A stretch of DNA of 64,000 bases from an uncultured Oscillospiraceae bacterium (GTDB lineage: Bacteria; Bacillota; Clostridia; Oscillospirales; Oscillospiraceae). The stretch is taken from NCBI GenBank assembly GCA_900757655.1, contig CAAEOT010000021.1, positions 1-64,000 of the forward strand. The letters are read 5' to 3'. Every line of letters begins with the position of its first letter. Position 1 is the stretch's first letter. Positions 25,719 to 34,359 of this stretch are shown here, in pieces. The notes under the pieces are model-generated. The model was not told the DNA's origin. It was given only the letters and a program-made list of their open reading frames with translations, and did not search any database. The translations under genes were made by a program, and so were the position numbers.

Positions 25719-27032
25719 TTATCCAACGATGAAGTACAGAACCATGAGCGCGCACAGCAGGTACATGATCGGGTGGATCTCCTTGGCCTTGCCGCGCACG
25801 AGCTTAACGAGCACGTGCACGATGATGCCGGCGCCGAGACCGTTGGTGATGTTGCCGGTGAAGGCCGTGAACATCATCATGACGCAGGGACCGATGGCCT
25901 CGTCAAAGTCCGTGAAGTCGATCTCCGTGAAGCCCTTGAGCATGAGGAAGCCGACATAGATCAGCGCCGGGCCGGTCGCGGCATACGGGATAGCGACGAA
26001 CAGCGGCGCGAGGAAGACCGTCAGCAGGAACATGACGCCGGTGACAAGCGCAGTCAGACCGGTGCGGCCGCCGGCTTCCACACCGGAGGTGGACTCGACA
26101 AAGGTCGTGATGGTGGTGTTGCCGGTCAGCGCGCCGACGCAGGTGCCGATGGCGTCGACGAGGAAGGGCCGCTCGATGCCGGGCAGGTTGCCGTTTTCAT
26201 CGAGCATGTTGGCGCGGTTGGCGACGGCCAGCACCGTGCCGAGTGTGGAGAAGAAATCGCCGAAGAAGCACACGAACACAAGGATGAGTCCACTTGCGGT
26301 GAACACGCCCTTGAAATCCAGGTTGAACATGACGTTGCCCAGCTCGCCAAAATCCGGCATGGCGGCGACGCCGTTGAGCGTCGTCACGCCGAGGGGGATG
26401 CCGATGAGCGTGGTGGCGATGATACTGATGAGGATGGCGCCCTTGACGTTCAGGGCGTTGAGCACGATGATGAGCAGCAGACCGCCGATGGCCAGCAGCA
26501 CGGCAGGATCGGTGAGATTGCCGAGGGCAATGCCGTTTTCAAACGAGCCGATGCCGCAGTTTTTGAAGCCAAGATAGGCGATGAAAAAGCCGATGGATGC
26601 GGAAATGGCGATCTTAATATTCTTTGGAATGACGCGCACGATCAAATCGCGCAGGCCAAAGACCGTCAGCAGCACGAAAATGATACCGGAAATGAGCGTG
26701 ATCGCCATGGCGGCGCCGAAGCTCAGCGCCTGCGACTGGATGAGCGCGCCGAGAATGAAGTTCGAGCCCATACCGGTCGAGAGCGCAAAGGGGAAGTTCG
26801 TGTAAAAGGCCATCAGCAGTGTGATGAGGCCAGACACGAGCGCGCAGGTGATCATGATGGCGGACTTGGTGATGACAACGCCGTTGACATCCGTGATGTA
26901 CGCCTCGCCGCCGCAGATTGCGGCCGGCTGGACGGCCAGCACATACGCCATGGTCATGAAGGTGGTCAGGCCTGCGATGATTTCGGTTTTCTTATCCGTA
27001 CCGCGCAGACCGAGTTTGAAGAATTTCTCCAT
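25719..27032 (-). CDS. NCS2-family purine permease (guanine/hypoxanthine or adenine)
   Basis: This is a proton- or sodium-coupled nucleobase importer of the AzgA/PbuG branch. The 437-aa protein has about 12-13 membrane segments. It shows the AzgA-type openings (LRGTDKKTEIIAGLTTFMTM), STGMGSNFI and the GTCVGALTGNTTITTFVESTSGVEAGGRTG region that forms the substrate site. The ATG at 27032 is preferred over the TTG at 27035. It follows the adenine deaminase gene by 36 bases and shares its riboswitch-controlled transcript, so adenine or hypoxanthine/guanine uptake is the likely role. Whether it moves adenine or oxopurines cannot be told from sequence alone. Confidence 0.93.
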   Translation of the reverse strand: MEKFFKLGLRGTDKKTEIIAGLTTFMTMAYVLAVQPAAICGGEAYITDVNGVVITKSAIMITCALVSGLITLLMAFYTNFPFALSTGMGSNFILGALIQSQALSFGAAMAITLISGIIFVLLTVFGLRDLIVRVIPKNIKIAISASIGFFIAYLGFKNCGIGSFENGIALGNLTDPAVLLAIGGLLLIIVLNALNVKGAILISIIATTLIGIPLGVTTLNGVAAMPDFGELGNVMFNLDFKGVFTASGLILVFVCFFGDFFSTLGTVLAVANRANMLDENGNLPGIERPFLVDAIGTCVGALTGNTTITTFVESTSGVEAGGRTGLTALVTGVMFLLTVFLAPLFVAIPYAATGPALIYVGFLMLKGFTEIDFTDFDEAIGPCVMMMFTAFTGNITNGLGAGIIVHVLVKLVRGKAKEIHPIMYLLCALMVLYFIVG

Positions 27033-27068
27033 CAAAAACGCCTTATCCTTTCTCTGTCTCTGATTGAT

Positions 27069-28850
27069 TTATGCTTCCGCATCCGCAAACACGGGTACGA
27101 ACGTCTGGTTGGTGCCGTTGACGAGGCCCATATCCGTAATGACCACGCTCGGCAGCACCGGCAGCGCCATGATGGCCGTTGCCAGCAGGGTGAGCTGTCC
27201 GTCGCTGATAACATCGAGCGCGGACTGCACGGCCGCGATCTCGTCGGCGACCTCGGCGCAGGGCTTCTGGCTCATGAGGCCGGCAGCCGGCAGGGCAATA
27301 TGTGTCTCCCGCTCGCCGTCGATCACGCAGACACCGCCGCCGCAAGCGCGCAGAATTTCGGCGGCGCGGAAAGCATCCTTCGGGTCATGGTAGCTGACGG
27401 TGAAGTTGTGGCTGTCGTGCGAAATGGTGGACGCGAGCGCGCCGCTGCGCAGGCCAAAGTCGCGGTAGACGGCGATCGTCTTGCCGCCAAGGCCATAGCG
27501 GTTGGCGCAGCAGACGAACACGAGCGATGCATCGCCGCTGATATCGACGACACCGTCACGCACCGGCAGATCCACCGGCTCGACGTGGCGCAGAATGCGG
27601 TTGCCGTCCTCGGACACCATGACGTTGACGCGGATCGTATCGCCGGTGTAACCCTCCGGCACACGAAGTTCGAAGGACGCGGGGCCCGTGATCTGCGGCA
27701 GATCAACGGTGTTCGGCAGGTCATAGTCGGCCGTCTTGCAGTCGCCGCCGAGGTACTTGCCGTCCTCCGCGACGAGCACGCCCTCGGTGAACACGGCCTT
27801 CGGCCGGCTGCCGTCGAGCGCGTCGACGAGCTGAATATCGGCGATGTAGCCCGGCGCGATCGCGCCGAGATCGTCAAAGCCGTACTCACGCGCGGCGTTG
27901 AACGTCGCCATCTTGACAACTTCACGGCCGTCGAGGCCGGAGGCGACCGCCTTGCGCACAACGTTGTTGATATGGCCAACGGTGAGCAGATCCTTGGCGT
28001 GGACGTCGTCCGTGCAGACGGACACGAAATCGCGCCACGGCTGATCCTTGCAGCCGTCGACAAGGAAGGAAAGGTTATCAATGAGGGAGCTGGCGCGGAG
28101 ATTGATATGCATGCCGGCGCGGAGCTTGGCGCGCACCTCGTCGGCGTTCACGCTCTCGTGGTCGGACACGGGGCCGCCGATGCGGTAGGCCGCAAGCTCA
28201 CGGCCGAAGCAATACGGCGCATGGCCCTGCAGGAACATGCCGCGGCGCAGGCCCTCGTCGATGATGGTGTGCATGCGCTCGCTGTCCTGAATGACGCCGA
28301 CGTAGTCCATGATCTCGGCGATACCGATGACGTCGTCCATGTCCAGCAGCTCGCCGACTTCCTTGGCGAGGAACTCAGCGCCGGCGTTTTCCATGCCGGG
28401 CACGGACGGCACGCACGACGGGGCAAGCACGTACTGGCGGAGCTTGGACTTTTTCGCATTGGCGAGCATGAAGCGCACACCGTCAAGACCCATGACGTTG
28501 CCGATCTCGTGCGGGTCGGTGCAGATGGTCGTCGTGCCCCACGGCAGGATGGCGCGGGCGAGATTCTCGGGGATCATCATCGTGCTCTCGATGTGCATGT
28601 GCGTGTCGATGTAGCCGGGGATCAGGTAGCGGCCATGACCGTCGTAGTACGACTTGGACGGCAGGACGGCCTCCTGTCCTTCCTCACGCACCAAAACAAC
28701 AAATCCGTCCAGTATGTCGACACTGGCCGGATAGATTTCTCCCGTAATGACATTGAAAAACTGCACGTTGCCGATCGTCAGATCGCACGGGATCTGACCC
28801 ATGGCCGCCTGAATGAGGCGTGAGCGATCCTTTGCCTTGCGTGTACGCAT
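27069..28850 (-). CDS. ade: Adenine deaminase (amidohydrolase family)
   Basis: The enzyme converts adenine to hypoxanthine and ammonia in purine salvage. The 593-aa length fits the bacterial Ade family. The metal-binding amidohydrolase motif DTHMHIEST is present near residue 84, followed by GTTTICTDPHEIGNV and later SDHESVNADE and STISHDSHN, all typical of Ade. The ATG at 28850 has GGAGGG 6 bases upstream; a TTG just before it is ignored. Upstream lies a purine riboswitch plus terminator, and downstream the NCS2 permease. Together they import a purine and feed it into hypoxanthine salvage. Confidence 0.96.
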   Translation of the reverse strand: MRTRKAKDRSRLIQAAMGQIPCDLTIGNVQFFNVITGEIYPASVDILDGFVVLVREEGQEAVLPSKSYYDGHGRYLIPGYIDTHMHIESTMMIPENLARAILPWGTTTICTDPHEIGNVMGLDGVRFMLANAKKSKLRQYVLAPSCVPSVPGMENAGAEFLAKEVGELLDMDDVIGIAEIMDYVGVIQDSERMHTIIDEGLRRGMFLQGHAPYCFGRELAAYRIGGPVSDHESVNADEVRAKLRAGMHINLRASSLIDNLSFLVDGCKDQPWRDFVSVCTDDVHAKDLLTVGHINNVVRKAVASGLDGREVVKMATFNAAREYGFDDLGAIAPGYIADIQLVDALDGSRPKAVFTEGVLVAEDGKYLGGDCKTADYDLPNTVDLPQITGPASFELRVPEGYTGDTIRVNVMVSEDGNRILRHVEPVDLPVRDGVVDISGDASLVFVCCANRYGLGGKTIAVYRDFGLRSGALASTISHDSHNFTVSYHDPKDAFRAAEILRACGGGVCVIDGERETHIALPAAGLMSQKPCAEVADEIAAVQSALDVISDGQLTLLATAIMALPVLPSVVITDMGLVNGTNQTFVPVFADAEA

Positions 28851-28917
28851 CAAAATCCCTCCCTGAAATCATAAGCTGCTGACAAAACCATAAAAAGCGT
28901 TTCCGCTTTCTATCCAG

Positions 28918-28960
28918 ACAAAAAAACGGCGGAGCGTCTGCAATCTGCGACCCTCCACCG
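28918..28960 (-). terminator. Riboswitch expression-platform terminator
   Basis: On the minus strand CGG(T)GGAGGGTC pairs with GACGCTCCGCCG around a short loop and is followed by seven T. It sits between the aptamer and ade. A competing hairpin, GCACAGC with GCTGTGTG, just upstream could act as anti-terminator partner. Confidence 0.85.
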
Positions 28961-29002
28961 AAACGGCAAAGCTCACACAGCGGTTTGGTGCTGTGCGTGC
29001 TG

Positions 29003-29084
29003 CATTCCGGTAGTCGGGCAATTCAAGGGCCGCCCGGTAGAGACGCGGGGCCCATGTGACTTCCCCGCCTATACCTGAAAGTGT
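29003..29084 (-). ncRNA. Purine riboswitch aptamer, guanine/hypoxanthine type (C74)
   Basis: Reading the minus strand, the aptamer shows the P1 pairing GGTA/TACC, a GC-rich P2 (GCGGGG/CCCCGC) with the loop element CACATGG, the conserved core GTCTCTACC, and P3 (CGGGC/GCCCG) with a CCTTGAA loop. It closes with GACTAC. The base equivalent to position 74 of the xpt aptamer is C, which pairs with guanine or hypoxanthine; adenine-sensing members have T there. The P2 side contains about four extra bases before the loop. It precedes a terminator and the ade-NCS2 operon, so ligand binding should switch the operon off. Confidence 0.87.
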
Positions 29085-29110
29085 CTGTGTTCACTTGTTG
29101 GAACGCCTTG

Positions 29111-29139
29111 ATTATAAATCCGGCGGCACCAGAAAGCAA
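29111..29139 (-). promoter_or_regulatory. Promoter of the riboswitch-ade-permease operon
   Basis: On the minus strand TTGCTT (29139-29134), a 17-base spacer and a consensus TATAAT (29116-29111). The transcript would start about 20 bases before the aptamer. Confidence 0.78.
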
Positions 29140-29282
29140 TTATTCAAGAATCTGAAATAATCCCGCGCTTTCGATTTTTCTCTATCCATTTCGCTGAATT
29201 TACTCCCAGAAAATGAAAGTGTCTCCGACCGGCGTATGTTCGTCCGGCAGAGACACATTCCTGTATTATGTCTTTTATGCGC

Positions 29283-31004
29283 TTACGCGCCGCGCAGCAG
29301 CGCCACGGCCGAGCGCGCGGCCGTGGCCGCGTCCGGGCAGTAGACGTCCGCACCGATCTCATCGCTGTAGCCGGGCGTGATGGGCGCACCGCCGACAAAG
29401 ATCTTCACCCGGTCACGGATACCGCGGGCCTTTGCCAGCTCTACCACATCGCGCATTTCCGGCATGGTCGTCGTCAGCAGCGAGGAACAGGCAATGATGT
29501 CGCAGTGCTGCTCGATGGCCGTGTCCACAAACTGCTCCGCCGTGACATCCACGCCGAGGTCGACGACCTCCAGTCCGCTGCCCTCCATCATGATCTTGAC
29601 GAGGTTTTTGCCGATGTCGTGCATATCGCCGCGCACCGTGCCGAGGCAGACGCGGCCGATCGTCTCGCTGCTCTCCCCCATCATGTACGGCTTGAGCAGC
29701 TCCGTCGCCGCCGCCATGCAGCGCGCCGCAATCAGCATCTCCGGCACAAAGGCGCGGTTAGCCGAGAAATCCTCGCCGAGGATGGCCATGCCGTGCACGA
29801 GACCGTCCGTGAGGATCTCCTGTGCACCATGCCCGGCATCCAGCGCCTCGGAGCACAGCTGCAGCACACGCTTTTGCTGCCCGCGCACGAGCGCGGACGC
29901 GATGCGCGAGAACACATCGCCCTGCGGCTGCTCGGTCTCGGCTGTGCTTGCAACCTGCGCGGCCGCTGCGTGCACGCTCCGGCGCGGCACGGGCGGCAGG
30001 TGCGTCACCGGTACATGCAGAGCCGCATTGTATTCATCGACCGCCTGATTGAGATAGGTATCCACATGCGGGTAGACCGTGCCCGCCAGCCCGTAGGTGA
30101 TCGACGGGATATAGTGTCCGCCGGGGCAGTTGCGCCGCAGCACGCCGCGGGCATAGGTGAGGATGTCCTCGGGTGTGGCGTCCTTGCGGTCAATGGCCGC
30201 GCCGAAGCCGCCCATGAGCGTAAGCCGCCCGTTTAAGTGCGCCTGCAGGGCAGGAATATCGTTTTCCGGCAAAACGCCCTGCCAGACCTGAATGCCGATC
30301 TCGGCCATGTCGTCCACGATGGGCACGAGATAGGAGTCCGCGTGGTGGATGGCGATGACGCCGCGCGAGCGGATGTAGCCATAGAACCGGCGGTATGGTT
30401 CCTTGAAGAATTCCCGCCACATCTCGGGCTTCATGAACAGGGCATTTTTTGTGCCCCAGTCGTCGTGCGAAAAGATCACGTCCGGCTGCAGGTTGTCGAT
30501 GAGCATCCGCACATACGTCAGGCGATACTCCGTGATGTAGTCGATGAGCGCGTGCATCTCATCCGGATGGGCGTAAAGGTTCGTGAGCGTGTCCTCAAAG
30601 CCCATAAGGAAATGGCACTGCTCGAATATGCCCGTGCCCATAAACCCGGCCAGCAGATGATCCGGCCCGCAGGCAGCGCGCGCCTCGGCGCGGCAGGTCT
30701 CCCACCCCTCCGTACAGGCGGACTCCAGATCCGGCGCGTGCACCGTCTCACGCCAGCGCATGATGTCCGGGCAGACGGCGAGACCCTCGCGCGTGTCCGG
30801 CATCGGGCCGGGCGCGTCCTCGGGAAACAGGATCGTCGTACCCCAGCGGTCCTTGCTCGTTGTACCGCGCTTGCGGTTGCCGCGCAGGTAGGTGTTGCAC
30901 GGGTCGGTAAGGCACATATGCAGGGCCTCGTACTGGCGCAGCTGGCGCTCCGGCTGGCCGTCCGGCTTGAGCAGCTCGAGGAAAATTTCTTTTGGTGTGG
31001 ACAT
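29283..31004 (-). CDS. URO-D-type methyltransferase fused to a corrinoid-binding protein
   Basis: This is a cobalamin-dependent methyl-transfer enzyme with substrate and corrinoid modules in one chain. The ATG at 31004 has AAGGAG 8 bases upstream. Residues 1-335 match uroporphyrinogen-decarboxylase-like methyltransferases (MtaA/MtvB/MtbA type). A proline-rich linker (336-362) leads to a B12 cap (about 365-445) and a B12-binding domain (450-573) with the signature DMHDIG, cobalt-ligand His462. In most systems these modules are separate proteins. The Zn motif H-x-C of CoM methyltransferases is replaced by HHADS, so the first domain more likely demethylates a substrate such as a methoxy compound (inference). 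It is preceded by a DUF2284 gene and faces a RACo gene. Confidence 0.88.
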   Translation of the reverse strand: MSTPKEIFLELLKPDGQPERQLRQYEALHMCLTDPCNTYLRGNRKRGTTSKDRWGTTILFPEDAPGPMPDTREGLAVCPDIMRWRETVHAPDLESACTEGWETCRAEARAACGPDHLLAGFMGTGIFEQCHFLMGFEDTLTNLYAHPDEMHALIDYITEYRLTYVRMLIDNLQPDVIFSHDDWGTKNALFMKPEMWREFFKEPYRRFYGYIRSRGVIAIHHADSYLVPIVDDMAEIGIQVWQGVLPENDIPALQAHLNGRLTLMGGFGAAIDRKDATPEDILTYARGVLRRNCPGGHYIPSITYGLAGTVYPHVDTYLNQAVDEYNAALHVPVTHLPPVPRRSVHAAAAQVASTAETEQPQGDVFSRIASALVRGQQKRVLQLCSEALDAGHGAQEILTDGLVHGMAILGEDFSANRAFVPEMLIAARCMAAATELLKPYMMGESSETIGRVCLGTVRGDMHDIGKNLVKIMMEGSGLEVVDLGVDVTAEQFVDTAIEQHCDIIACSSLLTTTMPEMRDVVELAKARGIRDRVKIFVGGAPITPGYSDEIGADVYCPDAATAARSAVALLRGA

Positions 31005-31009
31005 GGTCT

Positions 31010-31546
31010 TCACTCCTTGTTGTACAAAACGCAGGATGTATACGTCATCGTGCGCGGGCCGTAGTTGTAGGCAAGTCCCGAACGGATGCAGACATCGCTC
31101 ACAAGCAGGCCGTACGCCTCCATGGACGACAAGCGCTTGGCCGGATACCGGCACGGGCGGTCGGGGTAAGTGCAGCGGGCACAGAGGGTGCACGTGCCGG
31201 CCGTCAGCGGCAGGCAGCCGGGATGCAGCCGCCGCATCTGGCGGGCAAAGTCGGCAAAACGGCGCTTATGTGCCGCGCCGATTCCCTCAATGGACGCATA
31301 GTCAAAGTCATCGCGCAGCGTTCCAGTCGTCTGCACGAGAATGCCGGCATCGTAGCGTGCAATGTGCCGGGCGGCCGTTTCGATGCTGCCGCAGCCGGGC
31401 GGGCAGGCCCAGTTGTGCCCAAAGCGACCGCAGCGGTCGGCCGCACACATATCGCGCACCGCCGTCATCGGCACCGCCGCCGTCATATTCAACTGTGCCC
31501 AATGGGAAAAGCCGTTGCCGGCCGCCAGAGTCTCAGGATCGTTCAT
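31010..31546 (-). CDS. DUF2284-like cysteine-rich metal-binding protein
   Basis: The exact function is unknown. The 178-aa protein has an N-terminal cysteine group (Cys34, 39, 48, 52, in NWACPPGC) and a ferredoxin-like group CTLCARCTYPDRPC (Cys119, 122, 125, 132), and probably carries an iron-sulfur cluster. DUF2284 proteins often accompany corrinoid methyltransferases. The start is the ATG at 31546, with AGAGG 8 bases upstream, rather than the TTG at 31570. It ends 5 bases before the methyltransferase start, so the two are co-translated. A role in electron delivery to, or quality control of, the corrinoid is an inference. Confidence 0.85.
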   Translation of the reverse strand: MNDPETLAAGNGFSHWAQLNMTAAVPMTAVRDMCAADRCGRFGHNWACPPGCGSIETAARHIARYDAGILVQTTGTLRDDFDYASIEGIGAAHKRRFADFARQMRRLHPGCLPLTAGTCTLCARCTYPDRPCRYPAKRLSSMEAYGLLVSDVCIRSGLAYNYGPRTMTYTSCVLYNKE

Positions 31547-31558
31547 ATGCAAAGCCTC

Positions 31559-31588
31559 TTGACAAAGCAAAGTTCCGCCGCTTAGAAT
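31559..31588 (+). promoter_or_regulatory. Promoter of the RACo-homocysteine methyltransferase pair
   Basis: Consensus TTGACA (31559-31564), an 18-base spacer and TAGAAT (31583-31588). It lies in the 72-base gap between the divergent DUF2284 and RACo genes. No clear minus-strand promoter was found in that gap. Confidence 0.72.
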
Positions 31589-31618
31589 GTGCCTATATCT
31601 TATAAGGGGGCGGCGGCC

Positions 31619-33121
31619 GTGTCAAGCATTCAAATTGAACAAAACGGCCGGAACCGCACCATTCCCCTGCCGGCCGGTGAGACGCTGCTGTCGATCCTGC
31701 GGTGCGCGGGCTATTCCATCCCCGCAGCCTGCGGCGGAAAAGGCCGCTGCGGCAAATGCCGCGTACCGGTCAACGGCGTACCGCGGCTCGCCTGCCGTGT
31801 CTACCCGGAGGACGGCGACACCGTCACACTGCCGGAAGCTGCCGGCGGCGCGATCCTGACCGGTACCGTGCCGCTGCCCGCCTGTCAGCCGGGGCGCACG
31901 GGCTGTGGTGCTGCCGTCGATCTCGGCACGACGACCGTCGTCGTGCGGCTATACGACCTTGCTTCCGGCGCAGAGCTGGCAACCGGCAGCGGCTGGAACG
32001 CGCAGGCGCCCTATGGGGCCGACGTCATCAGCCGCATCCAATACACGCTCGAGCAGCCGGACGGCCTGCAGGAACTCTCGCAGCGCATCCGCGAGCAGAT
32101 CTGGGCGCTGGTATCCGGCGCACTCACGCGCTGCGGCCGCGCGCCGGACGCGCTGCACGAAATCACACTCGCCGGCAACACCGTCATGCAGCATCTCTTC
32201 GCCGGGTACTCCGTGCGCGGCATCGCCGCGGCGCCGTTCCGGCCGGAGACGCTCTTTGAAGCGCCCGGAGCCGAAACACTGCACAGCGTGCCGGTGCACT
32301 TTGCCCCCTGCGTGGCGGGCTACGTCGGCGGGGACATTACGGCCGGTCTGCTGGCCGCAGGACTGGCAGATCTGCCGGGCACAAACCTGTTTCTCGACAT
32401 CGGCACCAACGGTGAAATGGCGCTCGGCGGGCGCGACGGATTTGTCTGCTGCGCCGTGGCGTCCGGCCCAGCCTTCGAGGGCGCGGGCATCACGTGCGGT
32501 ATGCCGGGTGTGGACGGGGCCGTCAGTCGCGTGCGGTATGACCACGGCTTTCTGTACGACGTCATCGGAGGCGGTGAACCCAAGGGCCTGTGCGGCTCCG
32601 GCCTGCTCGACCTGACGGCGGTGCTGCTGCGTCTCGGCGTCATCGCGCCCGGCGGGCGGCTGCTGCCGCCGAAGGACGCGCCGGAATCCCTGCGCCGCTG
32701 TCTGACGCGCGATGACGACGGCAACGGCCGCTTTCACCTGACGCCGGAGGTGTACCTCACGGCGGCGGACGTGCGCAATCTGCAGCTGGCCAAGGCCGCC
32801 GTCGCAGCGGGCATCCGCGTGCTGCTGCAGCAGCGCGGCATCACGCCGGAGCAAGTGGACGGCGTGTACCTTGCCGGCGGCTTCGGCAGCTATCTCGACC
32901 CCGAGAGCGCCATGGCCATCGGCATGCTCCCGCGCGCGTGCGCGGGCAGATTGCACACGCTCGGCAACACGGCGCTCGCCGGTGCGGCCGCGCTCGCGCT
33001 CGCCCCTGCGCAGTGGCAGCGCATCGGAGATATTTCCCGGGCATGCAGCTATCTGGAGCTGTCCGGCCGCGCGGACTTTGCCGCGGCCTTTACCAATCAT
33101 CTAACCTTTCCGCAGCCATAA
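31619..33121 (+). CDS. RACo-type ATP-dependent corrinoid activator (2Fe-2S plus ASKHA domain)
   Basis: The protein reduces inactive Co(II) corrinoid back to Co(I) on methyl-transfer proteins, using ATP. The start is a GTG at 31619 with AAGGGGG 8 bases upstream; the upstream GTG at 31589 has no site. The 500-aa protein begins with a plant-type [2Fe-2S] domain, Cys38-x5-Cys44-x2-Cys47-x11-Cys59. The ASKHA (DUF4445) ATPase domain follows, with DLGTTTVVVRLYD near 101, NTVMQHLF, LFLDIGTNGEMAL and a late GGFGSYLDPESA. It faces the corrinoid methyltransferase operon and is followed 20 bases later by a homocysteine methyltransferase. Confidence 0.92.
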   Translation: MSSIQIEQNGRNRTIPLPAGETLLSILRCAGYSIPAACGGKGRCGKCRVPVNGVPRLACRVYPEDGDTVTLPEAAGGAILTGTVPLPACQPGRTGCGAAVDLGTTTVVVRLYDLASGAELATGSGWNAQAPYGADVISRIQYTLEQPDGLQELSQRIREQIWALVSGALTRCGRAPDALHEITLAGNTVMQHLFAGYSVRGIAAAPFRPETLFEAPGAETLHSVPVHFAPCVAGYVGGDITAGLLAAGLADLPGTNLFLDIGTNGEMALGGRDGFVCCAVASGPAFEGAGITCGMPGVDGAVSRVRYDHGFLYDVIGGGEPKGLCGSGLLDLTAVLLRLGVIAPGGRLLPPKDAPESLRRCLTRDDDGNGRFHLTPEVYLTAADVRNLQLAKAAVAAGIRVLLQQRGITPEQVDGVYLAGGFGSYLDPESAMAIGMLPRACAGRLHTLGNTALAGAAALALAPAQWQRIGDISRACSYLELSGRADFAAAFTNHLTFPQP

Positions 33122-33141
33122 CATTTCACGGAGGTCACAAC

Positions 33142-34359
33142 ATGGAAATCCGTTTCCCCCTCATCCTCGACGGCGCGACCGGCACCGAACTGCAAAAGCA
33201 CGGCTACGCCGGCGATGTGAGCGCTGAGCAGTGGACGCTCGAGCACCCGGACGTCATTGTGGACATCCAGCGCGGCTATGTCGCTGCCGGAAGCCAGGTG
33301 CTCTACACGCCGACCTTCGGCGCCAACCGGCAGAAGCTCGAGGAACGCAGCATCTTCAACCAGACAGCCGACTATAATCGCCGCCTCGCCGCGCTCTCGC
33401 GTCAGGCGGCGGACGGGAAGGCGTGGATCGCGGGCGATCTCGCGCCGACGGGTCTGTTTCTCGCTCCGCTTGGTGAGGCATCGTTCGAGGATCTGGTCGA
33501 TATCTACACCGAGCAGGCGGCCGGACTCGAAGCGGCCGGTGTCGATCTGTATGTCATTGAGACGATGATGACGCTCTCGGACGCGCGCGCCGCCGTACTG
33601 GCCGTGCGCAGCGTGAGCGACAAGCCGATCTTCGTGTCCTTCACGTGCGACGAGAGCGGCCGGAGTCTCTCGGGCACGGACGTGACCGCCGCGCTGACCG
33701 TGCTGCAGGGCATGGGCATCCACGCTTTCGGGCTCAACTGCTCGACCGGGCCGGAGCAGATGCTCGTGCAGCTGCGCCGCTTGCGGGAATACGCCCGCGT
33801 ACCGCTGATCGCAAAGCCCAACGCCGGCATGCCCATTACCGTCGGCGGCAAGACTGTGTACGACTGCACGCCGGAGGAATTCACGGCATTTGTACAGCCG
33901 ATGCTGGCAGCGGGCGTAGCCGTTTTCGGCGGCTGCTGCGGCACGACGGCGGAGCACATCGCCGCGCTGCGCACTGCGCTCAGGGACGCGAAATTCGTCC
34001 CGCCCGCACCGGAGCACACAGACCTGCTCCCGGCCGCAACGGAGAAGCTTCCCTGCTATCTGCCGGTGGACGCCGGGCACGGCCCGGTGCTGACCGCCGG
34101 GCCCGACCTTGAGGACCGGCTGGCGGATGCGCTCGACGGCAGCGAACCCATGGTCGCGCTGCGCATCGGTGCCTGGGAGGATATCGACGCGCTGACCGAC
34201 GTGCAGTACCTGCTGAGTAAACCGCTGTGCCTCGTCTGCGACGATGCAGAGCTGCTCGAGGCGGCGCTGCGCGCCTATCAGGGCCGCGCGCTGTACGAGG
34301 GCACGCTCCCGGAGGCGGCGCTGCTGCCCCTGTGCGACCGGTACGGCCTGCTGATTTGA
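33142..34359 (+). CDS. Homocysteine S-methyltransferase (MetH N-terminal-type, stand-alone)
   Basis: The enzyme transfers a methyl group to homocysteine to make methionine, probably from methylcorrinoid. The start has GGAGG 7 bases upstream. Residues 1-290 form the Zn-dependent barrel, opening with the typical ILDGATGTELQKHGY; the Zn ligands are Cys200 (GLNCSTGPEQM) and Cys265/Cys266 (GGCCGTTAEHI). Residues 290-405 form an extra C-terminal domain of about 115 residues that I do not recognise. The protein lacks the folate, B12 and activation domains of MetH; those roles could be filled by the adjacent fusion methyltransferase and RACo, giving a split methionine synthase (inference). Confidence 0.9.
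   Translation: MEIRFPLILDGATGTELQKHGYAGDVSAEQWTLEHPDVIVDIQRGYVAAGSQVLYTPTFGANRQKLEERSIFNQTADYNRRLAALSRQAADGKAWIAGDLAPTGLFLAPLGEASFEDLVDIYTEQAAGLEAAGVDLYVIETMMTLSDARAAVLAVRSVSDKPIFVSFTCDESGRSLSGTDVTAALTVLQGMGIHAFGLNCSTGPEQMLVQLRRLREYARVPLIAKPNAGMPITVGGKTVYDCTPEEFTAFVQPMLAAGVAVFGGCCGTTAEHIAALRTALRDAKFVPPAPEHTDLLPAATEKLPCYLPVDAGHGPVLTAGPDLEDRLADALDGSEPMVALRIGAWEDIDALTDVQYLLSKPLCLVCDDAELLEAALRAYQGRALYEGTLPEAALLPLCDRYGLLI

Noticed and set aside
25773..28823. 1016-codon plus-strand frame across the purine permease and adenine deaminase
   Set aside because: It spans two real minus-strand genes and their intergenic gap and has a His/Asp/Glu/Arg-rich shadow composition.
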